A stretch of 64,000 bases of DNA from Piscinibacter gummiphilus (GCF_002116905.1 NZ_CP015118.1:3534001-3598000); one strand, 5' to 3'; counted from the first letter of the stretch, positions 50,300 to 60,070 are shown. Numbers and translations are program-made. The notes: generated from the sequence alone by a model not told the origin.

Positions 50300-51409
50300 A
50301 TGGTCGCCAAAGTGATTCCGCTCGCGGACCACCGCAGTCTCTCCGGCCTCGCCGCCTATCCCGACGCCCCGGCCTCCGGCCCGCTGGCCGACACCCTCGG
50401 CCGGCCGCTGCACGACCTGCGCATCTCCGTCACCGACCGCTGCAACTTCCGCTGCGGCTACTGCATGCCGAAGGAGATCTTCGACAAGCACTACCGCTTC
50501 CTGCCGCACGACGCACTGCTGAGCTTCGAGGAGATCGCCCGCGTGGCCGGTGTGTTCACCGGCCTCGGCGTGCGCAAGATCCGGCTCACGGGCGGCGAGC
50601 CGCTGCTGCGCAAGAACCTGGAGCGGCTCGTGGAGATGCTGGCCGCCCAGCGCGCCGTCGACGGCCGCCCACTCGACCTCACGCTCACCACCAACGCGTC
50701 GCTGCTGCAGCGCAAGGCCCGTGCCCTGAAGGACGCGGGCCTGCAGCGCATCACCGTGAGCCTCGACGCGCTCGACGACACCGTCTTCCGCCGCATGAAC
50801 GACGCCGACTTCCCTGTCGCCGACGTGCTCGCCGGCATCGACGAGGCGCTGCGCGTCGGCCTGGGCCCGGTCAAGGTCAACATGGTGGTCAAGCGCGGCA
50901 CGAACGACCACGAGATCGTCCCGATGGCCCGCCACTTCCGCGGCATGCCGGTGACGCTGCGCTTCATCGAGTACATGGACGTGGGCGCCACCAACGGCTG
51001 GCGCATGGACGAGGTGCTGCCGTCCGACGACGTGATCGCCCGGCTGGATGCCGAGTTCCCGCTCGAACCCCTGCCCGCCCACCAGCCCGGTGAAACCGCC
51101 TCGCGCTGGCGCTACCGGGACGGCCAGGGCGAGGTGGGGGTCATCTCCAGCGTGACGAAGGCTTTCTGCCACGACTGCAACCGGGCGCGCCTCACCACCG
51201 AGGGCAAGCTGTTCACGTGCCTGTTCGGCACCCAGGGCCACGACCTGCGTTCGCTGCTGCGCGGCGGCGCCTCCGACACGCAGCTGGCCGGTGCCATCGA
51301 CCACCTCTGGCGCCAGCGCACCGACCGGTACTCCGAACTGCGTGCGGCCCTGCCGCCCGCCCCGGCCGACGGGGCGCGGCGGGTCGAGATGCACTACATC
51401 GGCGGATGA
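50300..51409 (+). CDS. moaA: GTP 3',8-cyclase MoaA
   Basis: 369 residues. The radical-SAM cluster motif is CNFRCGYCM near residue 52, with GGEP (RLTGGEPLLRK). The second iron-sulfur cluster is held by CHDCNRARLTTEGKLFTCLF. The C-terminal GG, essential in MoaA, is present. It catalyses the first step of molybdenum cofactor synthesis. The start ATG lies 46 bases after the previous gene. It overlaps mobA by 4 bases. Confidence 0.97.
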   Translation: MVAKVIPLADHRSLSGLAAYPDAPASGPLADTLGRPLHDLRISVTDRCNFRCGYCMPKEIFDKHYRFLPHDALLSFEEIARVAGVFTGLGVRKIRLTGGEPLLRKNLERLVEMLAAQRAVDGRPLDLTLTTNASLLQRKARALKDAGLQRITVSLDALDDTVFRRMNDADFPVADVLAGIDEALRVGLGPVKVNMVVKRGTNDHEIVPMARHFRGMPVTLRFIEYMDVGATNGWRMDEVLPSDDVIARLDAEFPLEPLPAHQPGETASRWRYRDGQGEVGVISSVTKAFCHDCNRARLTTEGKLFTCLFGTQGHDLRSLLRGGASDTQLAGAIDHLWRQRTDRYSELRAALPPAPADGARRVEMHYIGG

Positions 51410-51996
51410 TCGGCCGCGCCGACATCACGGGGCTCGTGCTGGCCGGCGGCCGCGGGCAACGGATGGGTGGCGTGGACAAGGGCCTGCAGCTGCTGCGCGG
51501 CACGCCGCTCGCCCTGGTCGCCCTCGAACGCCTGCGCCCCCAGGTGGCCGGACTGATGGTCTCGGCCAATCGCCACCTCGACACCTACCGCGGCTTCGGT
51601 GCGCCCGTGCTGATGGACGAGGCGCCGGACCATCCCGGCCCGCTCGCCGGCATGCTCGCCGGCCTTCGGCACGCGTCCACCGCCTGGCTGCTGACCGTGC
51701 CCTGCGACACCCCGGCCTTCCCGCCCGACCTCGCCGACCGCCTGGCCCGTGCCGTCACGGAGCAAGGCGCCGACGTCGCGATGGCGGCGACCCTGGAAGC
51801 GGGCCGCGTTCAGCCGCAGCCGGTGTTCTGCCTCGTGCGCCGCACGCTCGAAGCCGACCTCGCCGCGTTCATCGCCGAGGGCGGTGCGAGCCCGCGGGCC
51901 TGGGCCGCGCGCCATCGCACGACCCTGGTTCCGTTCGACGATGCCGGGGCGTTCGCCAACGCCAACACCCTCGCCGACCTGCAGCGCCTGCAGTGA
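51406..51996 (+). CDS. mobA: molybdenum cofactor guanylyltransferase MobA
   Basis: 196 residues. GLVLAGGRGQRMGGVDKGLQ is the nucleotide-binding signature, then DEAPDHPGPLAGMLAGL and VPCDTPAFPPDLA. It attaches GMP to the molybdenum cofactor. It is translationally coupled to moaA, with its ATG overlapping the TGA. Confidence 0.95.
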   Translation: MIGRADITGLVLAGGRGQRMGGVDKGLQLLRGTPLALVALERLRPQVAGLMVSANRHLDTYRGFGAPVLMDEAPDHPGPLAGMLAGLRHASTAWLLTVPCDTPAFPPDLADRLARAVTEQGADVAMAATLEAGRVQPQPVFCLVRRTLEADLAAFIAEGGASPRAWAARHRTTLVPFDDAGAFANANTLADLQRLQ

Positions 51997-52000
51997 TCGA

Positions 52001-55000
52001 TCAGTGCGCGTGCGCCGGGTCGTCCATCGACGGCTCGGCGATCTCGCCCGGCACCTGCTTGCGCGCGAGCAGCATGTACATCGTGGGCACCACGAAGATG
52101 GTGAGCAGCGTGCCCACGGACATGCCGCCCACGATCACCCAGCCGATCTGCTGGCGGCTCTCGGCGCCCGCGCCGCTCGCGAGCGCGAGCGGCAGCGCGC
52201 CGAGCACCATGGCGCCGGTGGTCATCAGGATGGGGCGCAGGCGCAGCGAGGCGCCCTGCACCACCGCCTCGAGCGTGTCGAGGCCCTGCTGGCGCATCTG
52301 GTTCGCGAACTCGACGATCAGGATGCCGTGTTTCGTGATCAGGCCCACGAGCGTGATGAGGCCGATCTGGGAGTACACGTTCAGCGTGCCGCCGGACCAC
52401 TGCAATGCACCGAGCGCCCCGAGCATCGACAAGGGCACGCTCAGCATGATCACGAACGGGTCCACGAAGCTCTCGAACTGGGCCGACAGCACCAGGAAGA
52501 TGAACACGAGCGCCAGCACGAACACGAGGCCCAGCGCGCCGCTGGACGAGCGGTACTCGCGTGAGACGCCGTTGAGTTCGGTGGAATAGCCGGGCTTCAG
52601 CACCTTGGCCGCCGTGGCGTCCATGAAGTCGAGCGCCTCGCCGAGCGAGTAGCCCGGCGCCAGGTTGGCCGTGAGCGACACCGAACGCCGCTGGTTGAAG
52701 TGGTTCAGCTCGCGCGGGCTCACCGACTCGCGCACGTTGACGAGCGACGACAGCGGGATCATCGCGTCGCCGCGTCCGCGCACGAAGATGCGGTCGATGT
52801 CCTCCGGCGTGGTGCGGCCGCGGCTCTCGGTCTGCACGATCACGTCGTACTGCTCGCTCTCGCGCTTGTAGCGTGTCACGTTGCGCCCGCCCAGCATGGT
52901 CTCGATGGCGCGGGCCACCTGGTCCACGGCCACGCCGGCGTCGGCCGCGCGCTGGCGGTCCACCTGGATGAAGATCTCGGGCTTGTTCAGGCGCAGGTCG
53001 GTGTCGGGCTGCACGAGGCCGGGGTTCTTCTGCATCTCGGCCATGACCTGCTGCGACACCTTGGCGAGGTTCGCGTACGAGTCGGACGACACGATCACGA
53101 AGTTGACCGCCCGCTCGCGGAAGCCCTGGCCGAGCGACGGCGGCGTGATCGGGAACGCGTTCACCCCCGGCAGGTTCGAGAACTTCGGCTGCAGGTCGCG
53201 CGCGAGGAACTGCGTGCTGCGCGTGCGTTCGGTCCAGTCCTTCGTGCGCATGAAGGCCACGCCCTGCGACACCGTGGGGTTGCCGGTCACGACGAACACG
53301 CGATCGAACTCGGGGTACGTGAGGCCGATCTTCTCGATCTCGCGCATGTAGCGCTCGGTGTAGGCCATCGTGGCGCCGTCGGGCGCGTTGACGTTGGCCA
53401 GCACCACGCCTCGGTCCTCCATGGGTGCGAGTTCGCTCTTCGTGGTCTTGAAGAGCCACCAGCTGGCCCCGGCGGACACGACCATCACCGCCAGCACGAG
53501 CCAGCGGCGGCCGAGCGTCCAGCGCAGCACGGTCTCGTAGCGCCGGGTGATGCCCACGAGCCACGACTCCATCAGCCGGTCGAACCGGTTGGGGTTCGCG
53601 TTGTGCTTGAGCATCTTGCTGCACATCATGGGCGTGAGCGTGAGCGCGGTGAACCCGGACACGATCACGGCACCCGCCAGCGTCAGCGCGAACTCGACGA
53701 ACAGCCGCCCGGTGCGGCCCGGCGTGAACGCGAGCGGGGCGAACACCGCGGCGAGCGTCATCGTCATCGCGAGCACCGCGAACGCCACCTCGCGCGCGCC
53801 CTTGAGCGAGGCCTGGAACGGCGACAGCCCCTCCTCGATGTGGCGGAAGATGTTCTCCAGCATCACGATGGCGTCGTCCACCACGAGGCCGATGGCCAGC
53901 ACGAGCGCGAGCAGCGTGAGCGTGTTGACGGTGAACCCGGCCAGCGCCATCAGGCCGAACACACCGATCAGGCTCACCGGGATCGTCACGAGCGGGATGA
54001 TCGACGCGCGCAGCGTGCGCAGGAACACGAACACCACCAGCGCCACGAGCACCACGGCTTCGAAGATGGTGTGGTAGACCGACTTCACCGAGCGGTCGAT
54101 GAAGATCGAGTTGTCGTTGGCCTGCTGGACCGTCACCCCCGGGGGCAGGTCCTGCTGCAGCTTGGGCAGCACCTCGTACACGCCCGCCGACACCTCGAGC
54201 GGGTTGGCCGTGGCCTGGCGAATCACGCCCATCGAGACGGCCGGGCGGCCGTTCAGGCGCACGCTGGAGCGTTCGCTGGCGGCGGCCTCCTCCAGGCGCG
54301 CCACGTCGCGCAGGCGCACCGAGAACCCGTTGACGGTCTTCACGGTCACGTCGCCGAACTGGGCGGGCGTCGTGAGGTCGGTCTGGGCGGTGACGCTGAA
54401 CTCGCGCTGCTGGCTCTCGATGCGCCCGGCGGGCACCTCGAGGTTCTGGCGGCGCAGCGCGTCCTCCACGTCCTGCACGGTGAGGCGGTACGCGGCGAGC
54501 TTGTCGGGGTCGACCCACACGCGCATCGAGAACTTGCGGTCGCCGTTGATCTGCACGTCGGCCACGCCGGGGACGGTCTGCAGCCGCGGCTTGACGATGC
54601 GGTTGATCAGGTCGGTGATGACCAGCGGCGACAGCGTGTCGCTGCTGAACGCGAGCCAGATGGTGGGCGTGGCGTCGGCCTCCACCTTCGCGATCACCGG
54701 CTCGTCGATGGCGTCGGGCAGCCGGGCGCGCACGCGCGAGACGCGGTCGCGCACGTCGGCCGCGGCGTCCTCCGGGCTCTTCGTGAGCTTGAAGCGCGCG
54801 GTGATCTGGCTCTGCTCGGCGCGGGACACCGAGGTGATGATGTCCACGCCCTCGATGCCGGCGATGGAGTCTTCGAGCGTCTTGGTCACCTGCGACTCGA
54901 TCACCTCGGACGAGGCGCCGGTGAGCTTGGTGGTGACGTTGACGACCGGTTCGTCGATGCGCGGGTACTCGCGCACCTGCAGGCGCGAGAACGACACCGC

Positions 55001-55075
55001 GCCCACGAGGATGATCAGCAGCGACATCACGGTCGCGAAGACCGGCCGCCGGATCGAGGTCTCGGAAATCTTCAT
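52001..55075 (-). CDS. RND-family multidrug efflux pump, inner-membrane transporter
   Basis: 1024 residues, the usual AcrB/MexB-class size. It starts MKISETSIRRPVFATVMSLLI. The proton-relay aspartates are in LVVDDAIVMLENIFRHIEEG (about residue 405), and two porter-domain pairs with repeated motifs (RVRARLPDAIDEPVIAK, FGALGALQWSGGTLNVYSQIGLITLVG) are present. It pairs with the adaptor gene directly upstream (20 bases). No TolC-type outer-membrane factor is present, so it presumably uses one from elsewhere. The specificity is unknown. Confidence 0.93.
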   Translation of the reverse strand: MKISETSIRRPVFATVMSLLIILVGAVSFSRLQVREYPRIDEPVVNVTTKLTGASSEVIESQVTKTLEDSIAGIEGVDIITSVSRAEQSQITARFKLTKSPEDAAADVRDRVSRVRARLPDAIDEPVIAKVEADATPTIWLAFSSDTLSPLVITDLINRIVKPRLQTVPGVADVQINGDRKFSMRVWVDPDKLAAYRLTVQDVEDALRRQNLEVPAGRIESQQREFSVTAQTDLTTPAQFGDVTVKTVNGFSVRLRDVARLEEAAASERSSVRLNGRPAVSMGVIRQATANPLEVSAGVYEVLPKLQQDLPPGVTVQQANDNSIFIDRSVKSVYHTIFEAVVLVALVVFVFLRTLRASIIPLVTIPVSLIGVFGLMALAGFTVNTLTLLALVLAIGLVVDDAIVMLENIFRHIEEGLSPFQASLKGAREVAFAVLAMTMTLAAVFAPLAFTPGRTGRLFVEFALTLAGAVIVSGFTALTLTPMMCSKMLKHNANPNRFDRLMESWLVGITRRYETVLRWTLGRRWLVLAVMVVSAGASWWLFKTTKSELAPMEDRGVVLANVNAPDGATMAYTERYMREIEKIGLTYPEFDRVFVVTGNPTVSQGVAFMRTKDWTERTRSTQFLARDLQPKFSNLPGVNAFPITPPSLGQGFRERAVNFVIVSSDSYANLAKVSQQVMAEMQKNPGLVQPDTDLRLNKPEIFIQVDRQRAADAGVAVDQVARAIETMLGGRNVTRYKRESEQYDVIVQTESRGRTTPEDIDRIFVRGRGDAMIPLSSLVNVRESVSPRELNHFNQRRSVSLTANLAPGYSLGEALDFMDATAAKVLKPGYSTELNGVSREYRSSSGALGLVFVLALVFIFLVLSAQFESFVDPFVIMLSVPLSMLGALGALQWSGGTLNVYSQIGLITLVGLITKHGILIVEFANQMRQQGLDTLEAVVQGASLRLRPILMTTGAMVLGALPLALASGAGAESRQQIGWVIVGGMSVGTLLTIFVVPTMYMLLARKQVPGEIAEPSMDDPAHAH

Positions 55076-55094
55076 GTCAACACTCCGGCCGCGT

Positions 55095-56267
55095 TCAGCG
55101 CTGCGCCGCGCTGCCGGCCGACGCGACGCGTTCGGCCGCCTGCGGCGCCGAGGCGGCGGCTTCGCCGAACTGCACGACCTTCACCGGCAGGCCGTCGGCC
55201 CGCATCAGCCGGGCCTGGCCCGCGGTGACGACGAGGTCGCCGACCTTCAGGCCGTCCATGATCTCCACCTTGCCGGGCACGCGCAAGCCCATGCGGGCCT
55301 CGAGCCGCTCGGTGGCGGGGCCCTGGGGGCCCTCCACCACCTTGACGACGAACTGGCGGCCGCCCTGGGGCACGAGGGCCTCCTCGGGCACCACCACCGC
55401 GTCGTCGCGGGTGGAGAACACGAGCCGGGCGCGGGCGAACATGCCGGGGCGCAGCAGGCCCTCGTCGTTGGCGAGGCTGGCCCGCACGAGCAGGGAGCGG
55501 CCGTTGGCGTCGAGCTGGGAGTCGAACGCGTCGACACGGCCCTTGAACGCCTTGCCCGGCAGGCCATCGAGCGTGACGTCGACCACCTGCCCCACCTTCA
55601 GGCGGGACAGCACGCCTTCGGGCAGCCGGAAGTCCACGAGCATGCCGGCCACGTCGTCGATGCTGACGAGGTCGGCGCCGTCCTTGACGTAGTCGCCGAC
55701 GTTGACGAGGCGGATGCCCGCCACGCCGTCGAACGGGGCCAGCACGCGCATGCGCACGAGCTGGGCATCGGCCAGGGCCACCTGGGCCTCGGCCACCTCC
55801 AGTGCCGCGGCGGACTGGTCGACCGCGCTCTGGCTCACGAAGTTCTGCGACGCGAGGTCGCGGTTGCGCTGCAGGTTCGTGCGGGCGATGCTGGCCTGCG
55901 CCTTGGCCTGCGCGAGCTGGGCGCGCTGGAGCGTGTCGTCCAGCTGCACGAGCAGCTGGCCGCGGCGCACGCGGGCGCCGTCGCTGAAACCCAGCTTGTC
56001 GATGCGCCCGCTGGCCTCGGGGCGCAGCATCACGCCCTGGCGCGAGCGCAGCGAGCCCACGGTGGAGGTTTCGTCCCGCAAGCGCATGGCGCCGGCGCGG
56101 GCGACTTCCACCGCCGCGGGCCCGTCGGAGCCCGCGGGGCGGCCCGCGGCCGGCGGCGCCGAGGCGGTGTCCTTTCCGCGCGAGCCGTCCTGCCGCTGGT
56201 ACACGTAGGCCGCGACACTGATGCTCGCGAGCCCGACCACCGCCACGAGGGCGTGCAACTTCTTCAT
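55095..56267 (-). CDS. RND-pump periplasmic adaptor (membrane fusion protein)
   Basis: 390 residues. An N-terminal membrane anchor (LHALVAVVGLASISVAAYVY) is followed by the adaptor architecture. A lipoyl-like domain with VMLRPEASGRIDKLGFSDGARVRRGQLLVQLD leads into an alpha-hairpin (ARTNLQRNRDLASQNFVSQSAVDQ), then the barrel domain with RVLAPFDGVAGIRLVNVGDYV. The C-terminus is low complexity. It works with the pump encoded downstream. Confidence 0.93.
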   Translation of the reverse strand: MKKLHALVAVVGLASISVAAYVYQRQDGSRGKDTASAPPAAGRPAGSDGPAAVEVARAGAMRLRDETSTVGSLRSRQGVMLRPEASGRIDKLGFSDGARVRRGQLLVQLDDTLQRAQLAQAKAQASIARTNLQRNRDLASQNFVSQSAVDQSAAALEVAEAQVALADAQLVRMRVLAPFDGVAGIRLVNVGDYVKDGADLVSIDDVAGMLVDFRLPEGVLSRLKVGQVVDVTLDGLPGKAFKGRVDAFDSQLDANGRSLLVRASLANDEGLLRPGMFARARLVFSTRDDAVVVPEEALVPQGGRQFVVKVVEGPQGPATERLEARMGLRVPGKVEIMDGLKVGDLVVTAGQARLMRADGLPVKVVQFGEAAASAPQAAERVASAGSAAQR

Positions 56268-56335
56268 CGTCTTCGACCCAATGTGGCGGCCTGTGCCCGG
56301 GCCGGGGCCCGTGGTGCCGCAGGAAAACGGCGCGC

Positions 56336-56785
56336 TCAGCGCGCGCTGGCGGACCTCGTCGCGAGCGCCTTGTTGGCCAGCGCATCGGCCCGCTCGTTGT
56401 ACACGTCCCCGTTGTGCCCGCGAACCCAGCGTGTCGTGACTTTTCTGGCATCCGCCGCCGCGAAGAGCTGTTTCCAGAGCGCGAGGTTGGCCACCTGCTC
56501 GCCCTTGGAGTTCCGGAAGCCCTTGCGCTCCCAGCCCGCGCGCCATTCGCCCAGGCCCTTGAGCACGTACTGGCTGTCGGACACCAGCTCCACCACGCCG
56601 CCCACCGGCACCCGGTTCAGACCCTCCAGCGCGGCGGTGAGTTCAGCGATCTGGTTGGTGCCGGGACCGATGAAACCGAAATGATCGGTTTCGGTGGTGT
56701 CCGGGGCGATCAGCACGCAGCCCCAGCCGGCCGGGCCGGGATTGGAAGGCGCGCAGGCCCCGTCGGTGTAAGCAACCCATTTCAT
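56336..56785 (-). CDS. rnhA: ribonuclease HI
   Basis: 149 residues from the ATG at 56785. Active-site acidic residues are visible: Asp in AYTDGACAPSNPG, Glu in NQIAELTAALEGL, Asp in ELVSDSQYVLKGL and Asp in GHNGDVYNERADALAN. It degrades RNA in RNA:DNA hybrids. It is separate from the adaptor gene by 68 bases. Confidence 0.96.
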   Translation of the reverse strand: MKWVAYTDGACAPSNPGPAGWGCVLIAPDTTETDHFGFIGPGTNQIAELTAALEGLNRVPVGGVVELVSDSQYVLKGLGEWRAGWERKGFRNSKGEQVANLALWKQLFAAADARKVTTRWVRGHNGDVYNERADALANKALATRSASAR

Positions 56786-56845
56786 GGCGTGGTGTGTCCT
56801 GTCTCGGTCAACTGCAAAAACCACACATGATGCCGTGAAAACGGG

Positions 56846-57688
56846 TCATTCCCGCGACTGCCGATGGCTCACCACCGCCCGCGCCGCCTTGGCCGCCTGC
56901 CGCTGCTGCCTCGCCAGCCCCACGAGCCGCATGCCACGCACCCGCTTGACCGCCACGACGAGGTACACGGCCCCGAACACCGGCCACCAGCGTTCGCCCA
57001 CCCGCTCGGCCCAGTCGAAGCGCTGCAGCCAGCGTTCCGACCGCAGCGGCGGCGCGTAGCAGCCGAAACGGGCCGCCTCGACCTCGAAGCTCAGCAGGCG
57101 CAGCCAGTCGCGCATGCGCCGGTAGCCGATGAAGTCGCCGCCGCTCGGCAGGAACAGCCCGGCCCGGGGCTTGAACCCCATCTGGCGCCACAGCTGGCCG
57201 CACCGCTGGCGCACGCCCCACAGGCTGCGCGGGTTGAAACCGAGGATCACGGCCTTGCCCTCGGGCATCAGCACCCGCTCCACCTCGCGCAGTGCGAGGT
57301 GGGGATCCCGGGCCAGTTCCAGGGCGTGGGGCAGCACGATCAGGTCGAGGCTCTGGCTGTCGAAGGGCAAAGCGTCGAAATCGCACTGGAGCACCACCTG
57401 CGCCCTGGAGTAACCTCGGCGGGTTTCCTCGTCCGGAACTTCGCCGCCGGGCGGTGACTCCACCGTGTCCCCCCCCCGGTGCGGCGGCTGGTCCGTCGCC
57501 AGCCAGCGGTGGGGCATGCGGTTGTCCCGCAGCGCATCCAGTTCGGGCAGCCCGAGCTGCAGGGCGTGGAAACCGAACACGTCGGCCACGCTCCGGTCGA
57601 GCTGGGCCTGCTCCCAGGCCAGCAGGTAGCGGCCGGGGGGCGTCTCGAGCCATTCCGCCAAACTTATAATGCCGACGACTTGTGTCAT
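56846..57688 (-). CDS. methyltransferase-domain protein, gloB neighbour
   Basis: 280 residues from the ATG at 57688. A Methyltransf_11-like core is seen: CDFDALPFDSQSLDLIVLPHALELARDPHLALREVERVLMPEGKAVILGFNPRSLWGV. The usual SAM-binding GxGxG first motif is not clear. A C-terminal hydrophobic stretch (WWPVFGAVYLVVAVKRV) may associate with the membrane. Its start codon overlaps the divergent gloB start and the first ten codons contain a TATAAT promoter on the other strand, so the true start may be a later TTG near 57661. Confidence 0.8.
   Translation of the reverse strand: MTQVVGIISLAEWLETPPGRYLLAWEQAQLDRSVADVFGFHALQLGLPELDALRDNRMPHRWLATDQPPHRGGDTVESPPGGEVPDEETRRGYSRAQVVLQCDFDALPFDSQSLDLIVLPHALELARDPHLALREVERVLMPEGKAVILGFNPRSLWGVRQRCGQLWRQMGFKPRAGLFLPSGGDFIGYRRMRDWLRLLSFEVEAARFGCYAPPLRSERWLQRFDWAERVGERWWPVFGAVYLVVAVKRVRGMRLVGLARQQRQAAKAARAVVSHRQSRE
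57665..57670 (+). promoter_or_regulatory. TATAAT -10 box of gloB
   Basis: A perfect -10 hexamer lies 17 bases upstream of the gloB ATG. The -35 position (GTCTCG) is poor. The predicted transcript has a leader of about ten bases without a Shine-Dalgarno. Confidence 0.5.
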
Positions 57689-58460
57689 GAACCTGCTTGC
57701 ACTGCCTGCCTTTGCCGACAACTACATCTGGATGCTCCACGATGGCCGGCAGGCACTCGTCGTCGATCCGGGTGATGCCGCCCCGGTGCTCCAGGCGCTC
57801 GAGGCCCACGGGTTGTCGCTCGCAGCGATTCTAGTGACTCACCACCACAACGATCATGTCGGCGGGCTCGCCGCCCTGCGGCCCCGGCTGCAGGGGCCCG
57901 TGTTCGGCCCGGCCCGGGAGAGCATCCCCGGCCCGATCACGCCCGTTTCGGGCGGCGACACCGTCACCGCCCTCGGCCTGTCGTTCGAGGTGATCGACGT
58001 GCCCGGCCACACCGCGGGGCACATCGCGTTCTTCCACACGCCGCCGGACGGCAGCGCACCGCTGCTCTTCTGCGGCGACACGCTCTTTTCAGGCGGCTGC
58101 GGCCGCCTTTTCGAAGGCACGCCGGCGCAGATGCACCAATCGCTGTCCCGGCTGGCGGACTTGGCCGGCGACACCCGCGTCTGCTGCGCCCACGAATACA
58201 CCCTGTCCAACCTGAAGTTCGCCCGCGCCGTCGAGCCCGGCAACACCGACCTGCTCGACTACTCGGCCCGCTGCGAGGACCTCCGCGCCCGCGGCCTGCC
58301 CACCCTGCCCGGCGCCATCGGGCAGGAGCGCCTGATCAACCCGTTCCTCCGCTGCGGCGTCCCCGCCGTCGCAGAGGCCGCCCAGCGCCATGGCGCCGGC
58401 AGCCGCGACGAAGTCGACGTGCTGGCTGCCCTCCGCCAATGGAAAAACGAATTCCGATGA
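57687..58460 (+). CDS. gloB: hydroxyacylglutathione hydrolase (glyoxalase II)
   Basis: 257 residues. The metallo-beta-lactamase metal site is THHHNDHVGG, with further ligands HTAGHIAF, FCGDTLFSGGCGRLFEGTP and CAHEYT. The C-terminal GloB domain has NPFLR. It completes methylglyoxal detoxification by releasing D-lactate. The ATG overlaps the divergent methyltransferase start by two bases, and the TGA overlaps the mltD ATG. Confidence 0.97.
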   Translation: MNLLALPAFADNYIWMLHDGRQALVVDPGDAAPVLQALEAHGLSLAAILVTHHHNDHVGGLAALRPRLQGPVFGPARESIPGPITPVSGGDTVTALGLSFEVIDVPGHTAGHIAFFHTPPDGSAPLLFCGDTLFSGGCGRLFEGTPAQMHQSLSRLADLAGDTRVCCAHEYTLSNLKFARAVEPGNTDLLDYSARCEDLRARGLPTLPGAIGQERLINPFLRCGVPAVAEAAQRHGAGSRDEVDVLAALRQWKNEFR

Positions 58461-60070
58461 TCCAACCCTCCTCCCTGCGGCGCGCCGCCGCGGCCGCCGC
58501 CCTCCTGCTCTCGGCGTGGCTGGCCGGCTGCTCCACCGTCGCCCCGAACGGCGGCGCCGACGCGGCCGACGACGACGTCTCCGACATCGTCCGCGCCGCC
58601 CAGTCGGCCGCCAGCGCCGCCACGCCCGCCTCGGCCCCCCGCACGATCGACCCGAACCAGGCCGTCGCCGCCCCCATCGACCCGTTGCGCCCGAACGAGG
58701 CCGTCGACCTCAACGCCGCGGCCGCCACCGTCGACCTGTGGGACCGCCTGCGCCGTGGGTTCGCCATCCCCGACCTCGACACGCCGCTCGTCCAGAAGGG
58801 CGAACAGTGGTACTCCTCGCGCCCCGACTACGTCCAGCGCATGACCACGCGCGGCAGCCGCTACCTGTTCCACATCGTCGAGGAGGTGGAACGCCGCGGC
58901 ATGCCCACCGAACTGGCCCTGCTGCCGTTCATCGAGAGCGCGTTCAACCCGCAGGCCGTGTCGTCCGCGAAGGCGTCGGGCATGTGGCAGTTCATGCCGG
59001 CCACCGGCAAGTACTTCGAGCTGCGCCAGAACGTGTTCCGCGACGACCGCCGCGACGTGCTCGCGTCCACGCGCGCCGCGCTCGACTACCTGGGCAAGCT
59101 GTACGGCATGTTCGGCGACTGGCAGCTCGCGCTGGCCGCCTACAACTGGGGCGAGGGCAGCGTGCAGCGCGCCATCAAGCGCAACCAGCGCCTGGGCCTG
59201 CCCACCGACTACCTGAGCCTCAAGATGCCGGACGAGACGCAGTACTACGTCCCGAAGCTGCAGGCGGTGAAGAACATCATCGCGCGCCCGGCCGACTTCG
59301 GCATCAGGCTGCCGCCGCTCGAGAACCACCCGTACTTCCTGAGCGTGCCCATCGAGCGCGACATCGACGTGTCCCTCGCCATCGCGCTCGCCGGCGTCTC
59401 GCGCGACGAGTTCCACACGCTGAACCCGCAGATGAACAAGCCGGTGATCCTCGCTGCCGGCACGCCGCAGCTGCTGCTGCCGTACGACAACGCGAGCCAG
59501 TTCATCCGCAACATCTCGCTGCACCAGGGGCCGCTGGCCACGTGGACGGCCTGGGTCGCCCCCACCACGCTGCACCCGGCCGAGGCCGCCAAGCGCGTGG
59601 GCATGCCCGAGTCCGACCTGCGCGAGGTCAACAAGATCCCGCCGTCGATGCTCGTGAAGGCGGGCTCGACGCTGCTCGTGCCGCGCGCGCAGACCTCGCA
59701 GCGCGACGTGTCGCCCGAACTGGCCGACAACGCCGTCATGGCCCTCACGCCCGACGTGCCGCCGCTGCGGCGCGTGACGCTCAAGGCCGGCAAGCGCGAC
59801 TCCGTCGCCACCGTGGCCAAGCGCTACCGCGTGACGCCGCACCAGGTGGCGGAGTGGAACAAGACCAGTGCGAGCGCCAGGTTCAAGCCGGGCGAGACCA
59901 TTGTGGTCTACCTTGCATCGAAGGCCGCGCGCGGCAGCAGCAAGGCCTCCGCGAAGGCCAGCCACGGCAGCGTGAAGGCGGGCAAGTCCACGAAGGCCGC
60001 GCCGTCGAAGAAGACGTCGGGCACGAAGAAGTCGGCACCGGCGAAGAAGACGGTCAAGAAGAAGCACTGA
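58457..60070 (+). CDS. mltD: membrane-bound lytic murein transglycosylase D
   Basis: 537 residues. Signal peptide with lipobox LAGC (Cys near residue 26). The SLT catalytic domain carries the glutamate in LLPFIESAFNPQAVSSAKASG and WQFMPATGKYF, then AAYNWGEGSVQRAI. LysM-type repeats follow (KAGSTLLVPRAQT, then YRVTPHQVAEWNKTS). The last 50 residues form a Lys/Ser/Ala-rich, very basic tail (KSTKAAPSKKTS to KKTVKKKH). It cleaves glycan strands of peptidoglycan. It is coupled to gloB by a 4-base overlap, an order seen in other Burkholderiales. Confidence 0.95.
   Translation: MIQPSSLRRAAAAAALLLSAWLAGCSTVAPNGGADAADDDVSDIVRAAQSAASAATPASAPRTIDPNQAVAAPIDPLRPNEAVDLNAAAATVDLWDRLRRGFAIPDLDTPLVQKGEQWYSSRPDYVQRMTTRGSRYLFHIVEEVERRGMPTELALLPFIESAFNPQAVSSAKASGMWQFMPATGKYFELRQNVFRDDRRDVLASTRAALDYLGKLYGMFGDWQLALAAYNWGEGSVQRAIKRNQRLGLPTDYLSLKMPDETQYYVPKLQAVKNIIARPADFGIRLPPLENHPYFLSVPIERDIDVSLAIALAGVSRDEFHTLNPQMNKPVILAAGTPQLLLPYDNASQFIRNISLHQGPLATWTAWVAPTTLHPAEAAKRVGMPESDLREVNKIPPSMLVKAGSTLLVPRAQTSQRDVSPELADNAVMALTPDVPPLRRVTLKAGKRDSVATVAKRYRVTPHQVAEWNKTSASARFKPGETIVVYLASKAARGSSKASAKASHGSVKAGKSTKAAPSKKTSGTKKSAPAKKTVKKKH

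Noticed and set aside
52700..55228. 842-codon plus-strand ORF opposite the RND pump gene
   Set aside because: It is low complexity (His/Arg/Glu/Val repeats), has no motifs, and mirrors the codon pattern of the real gene.
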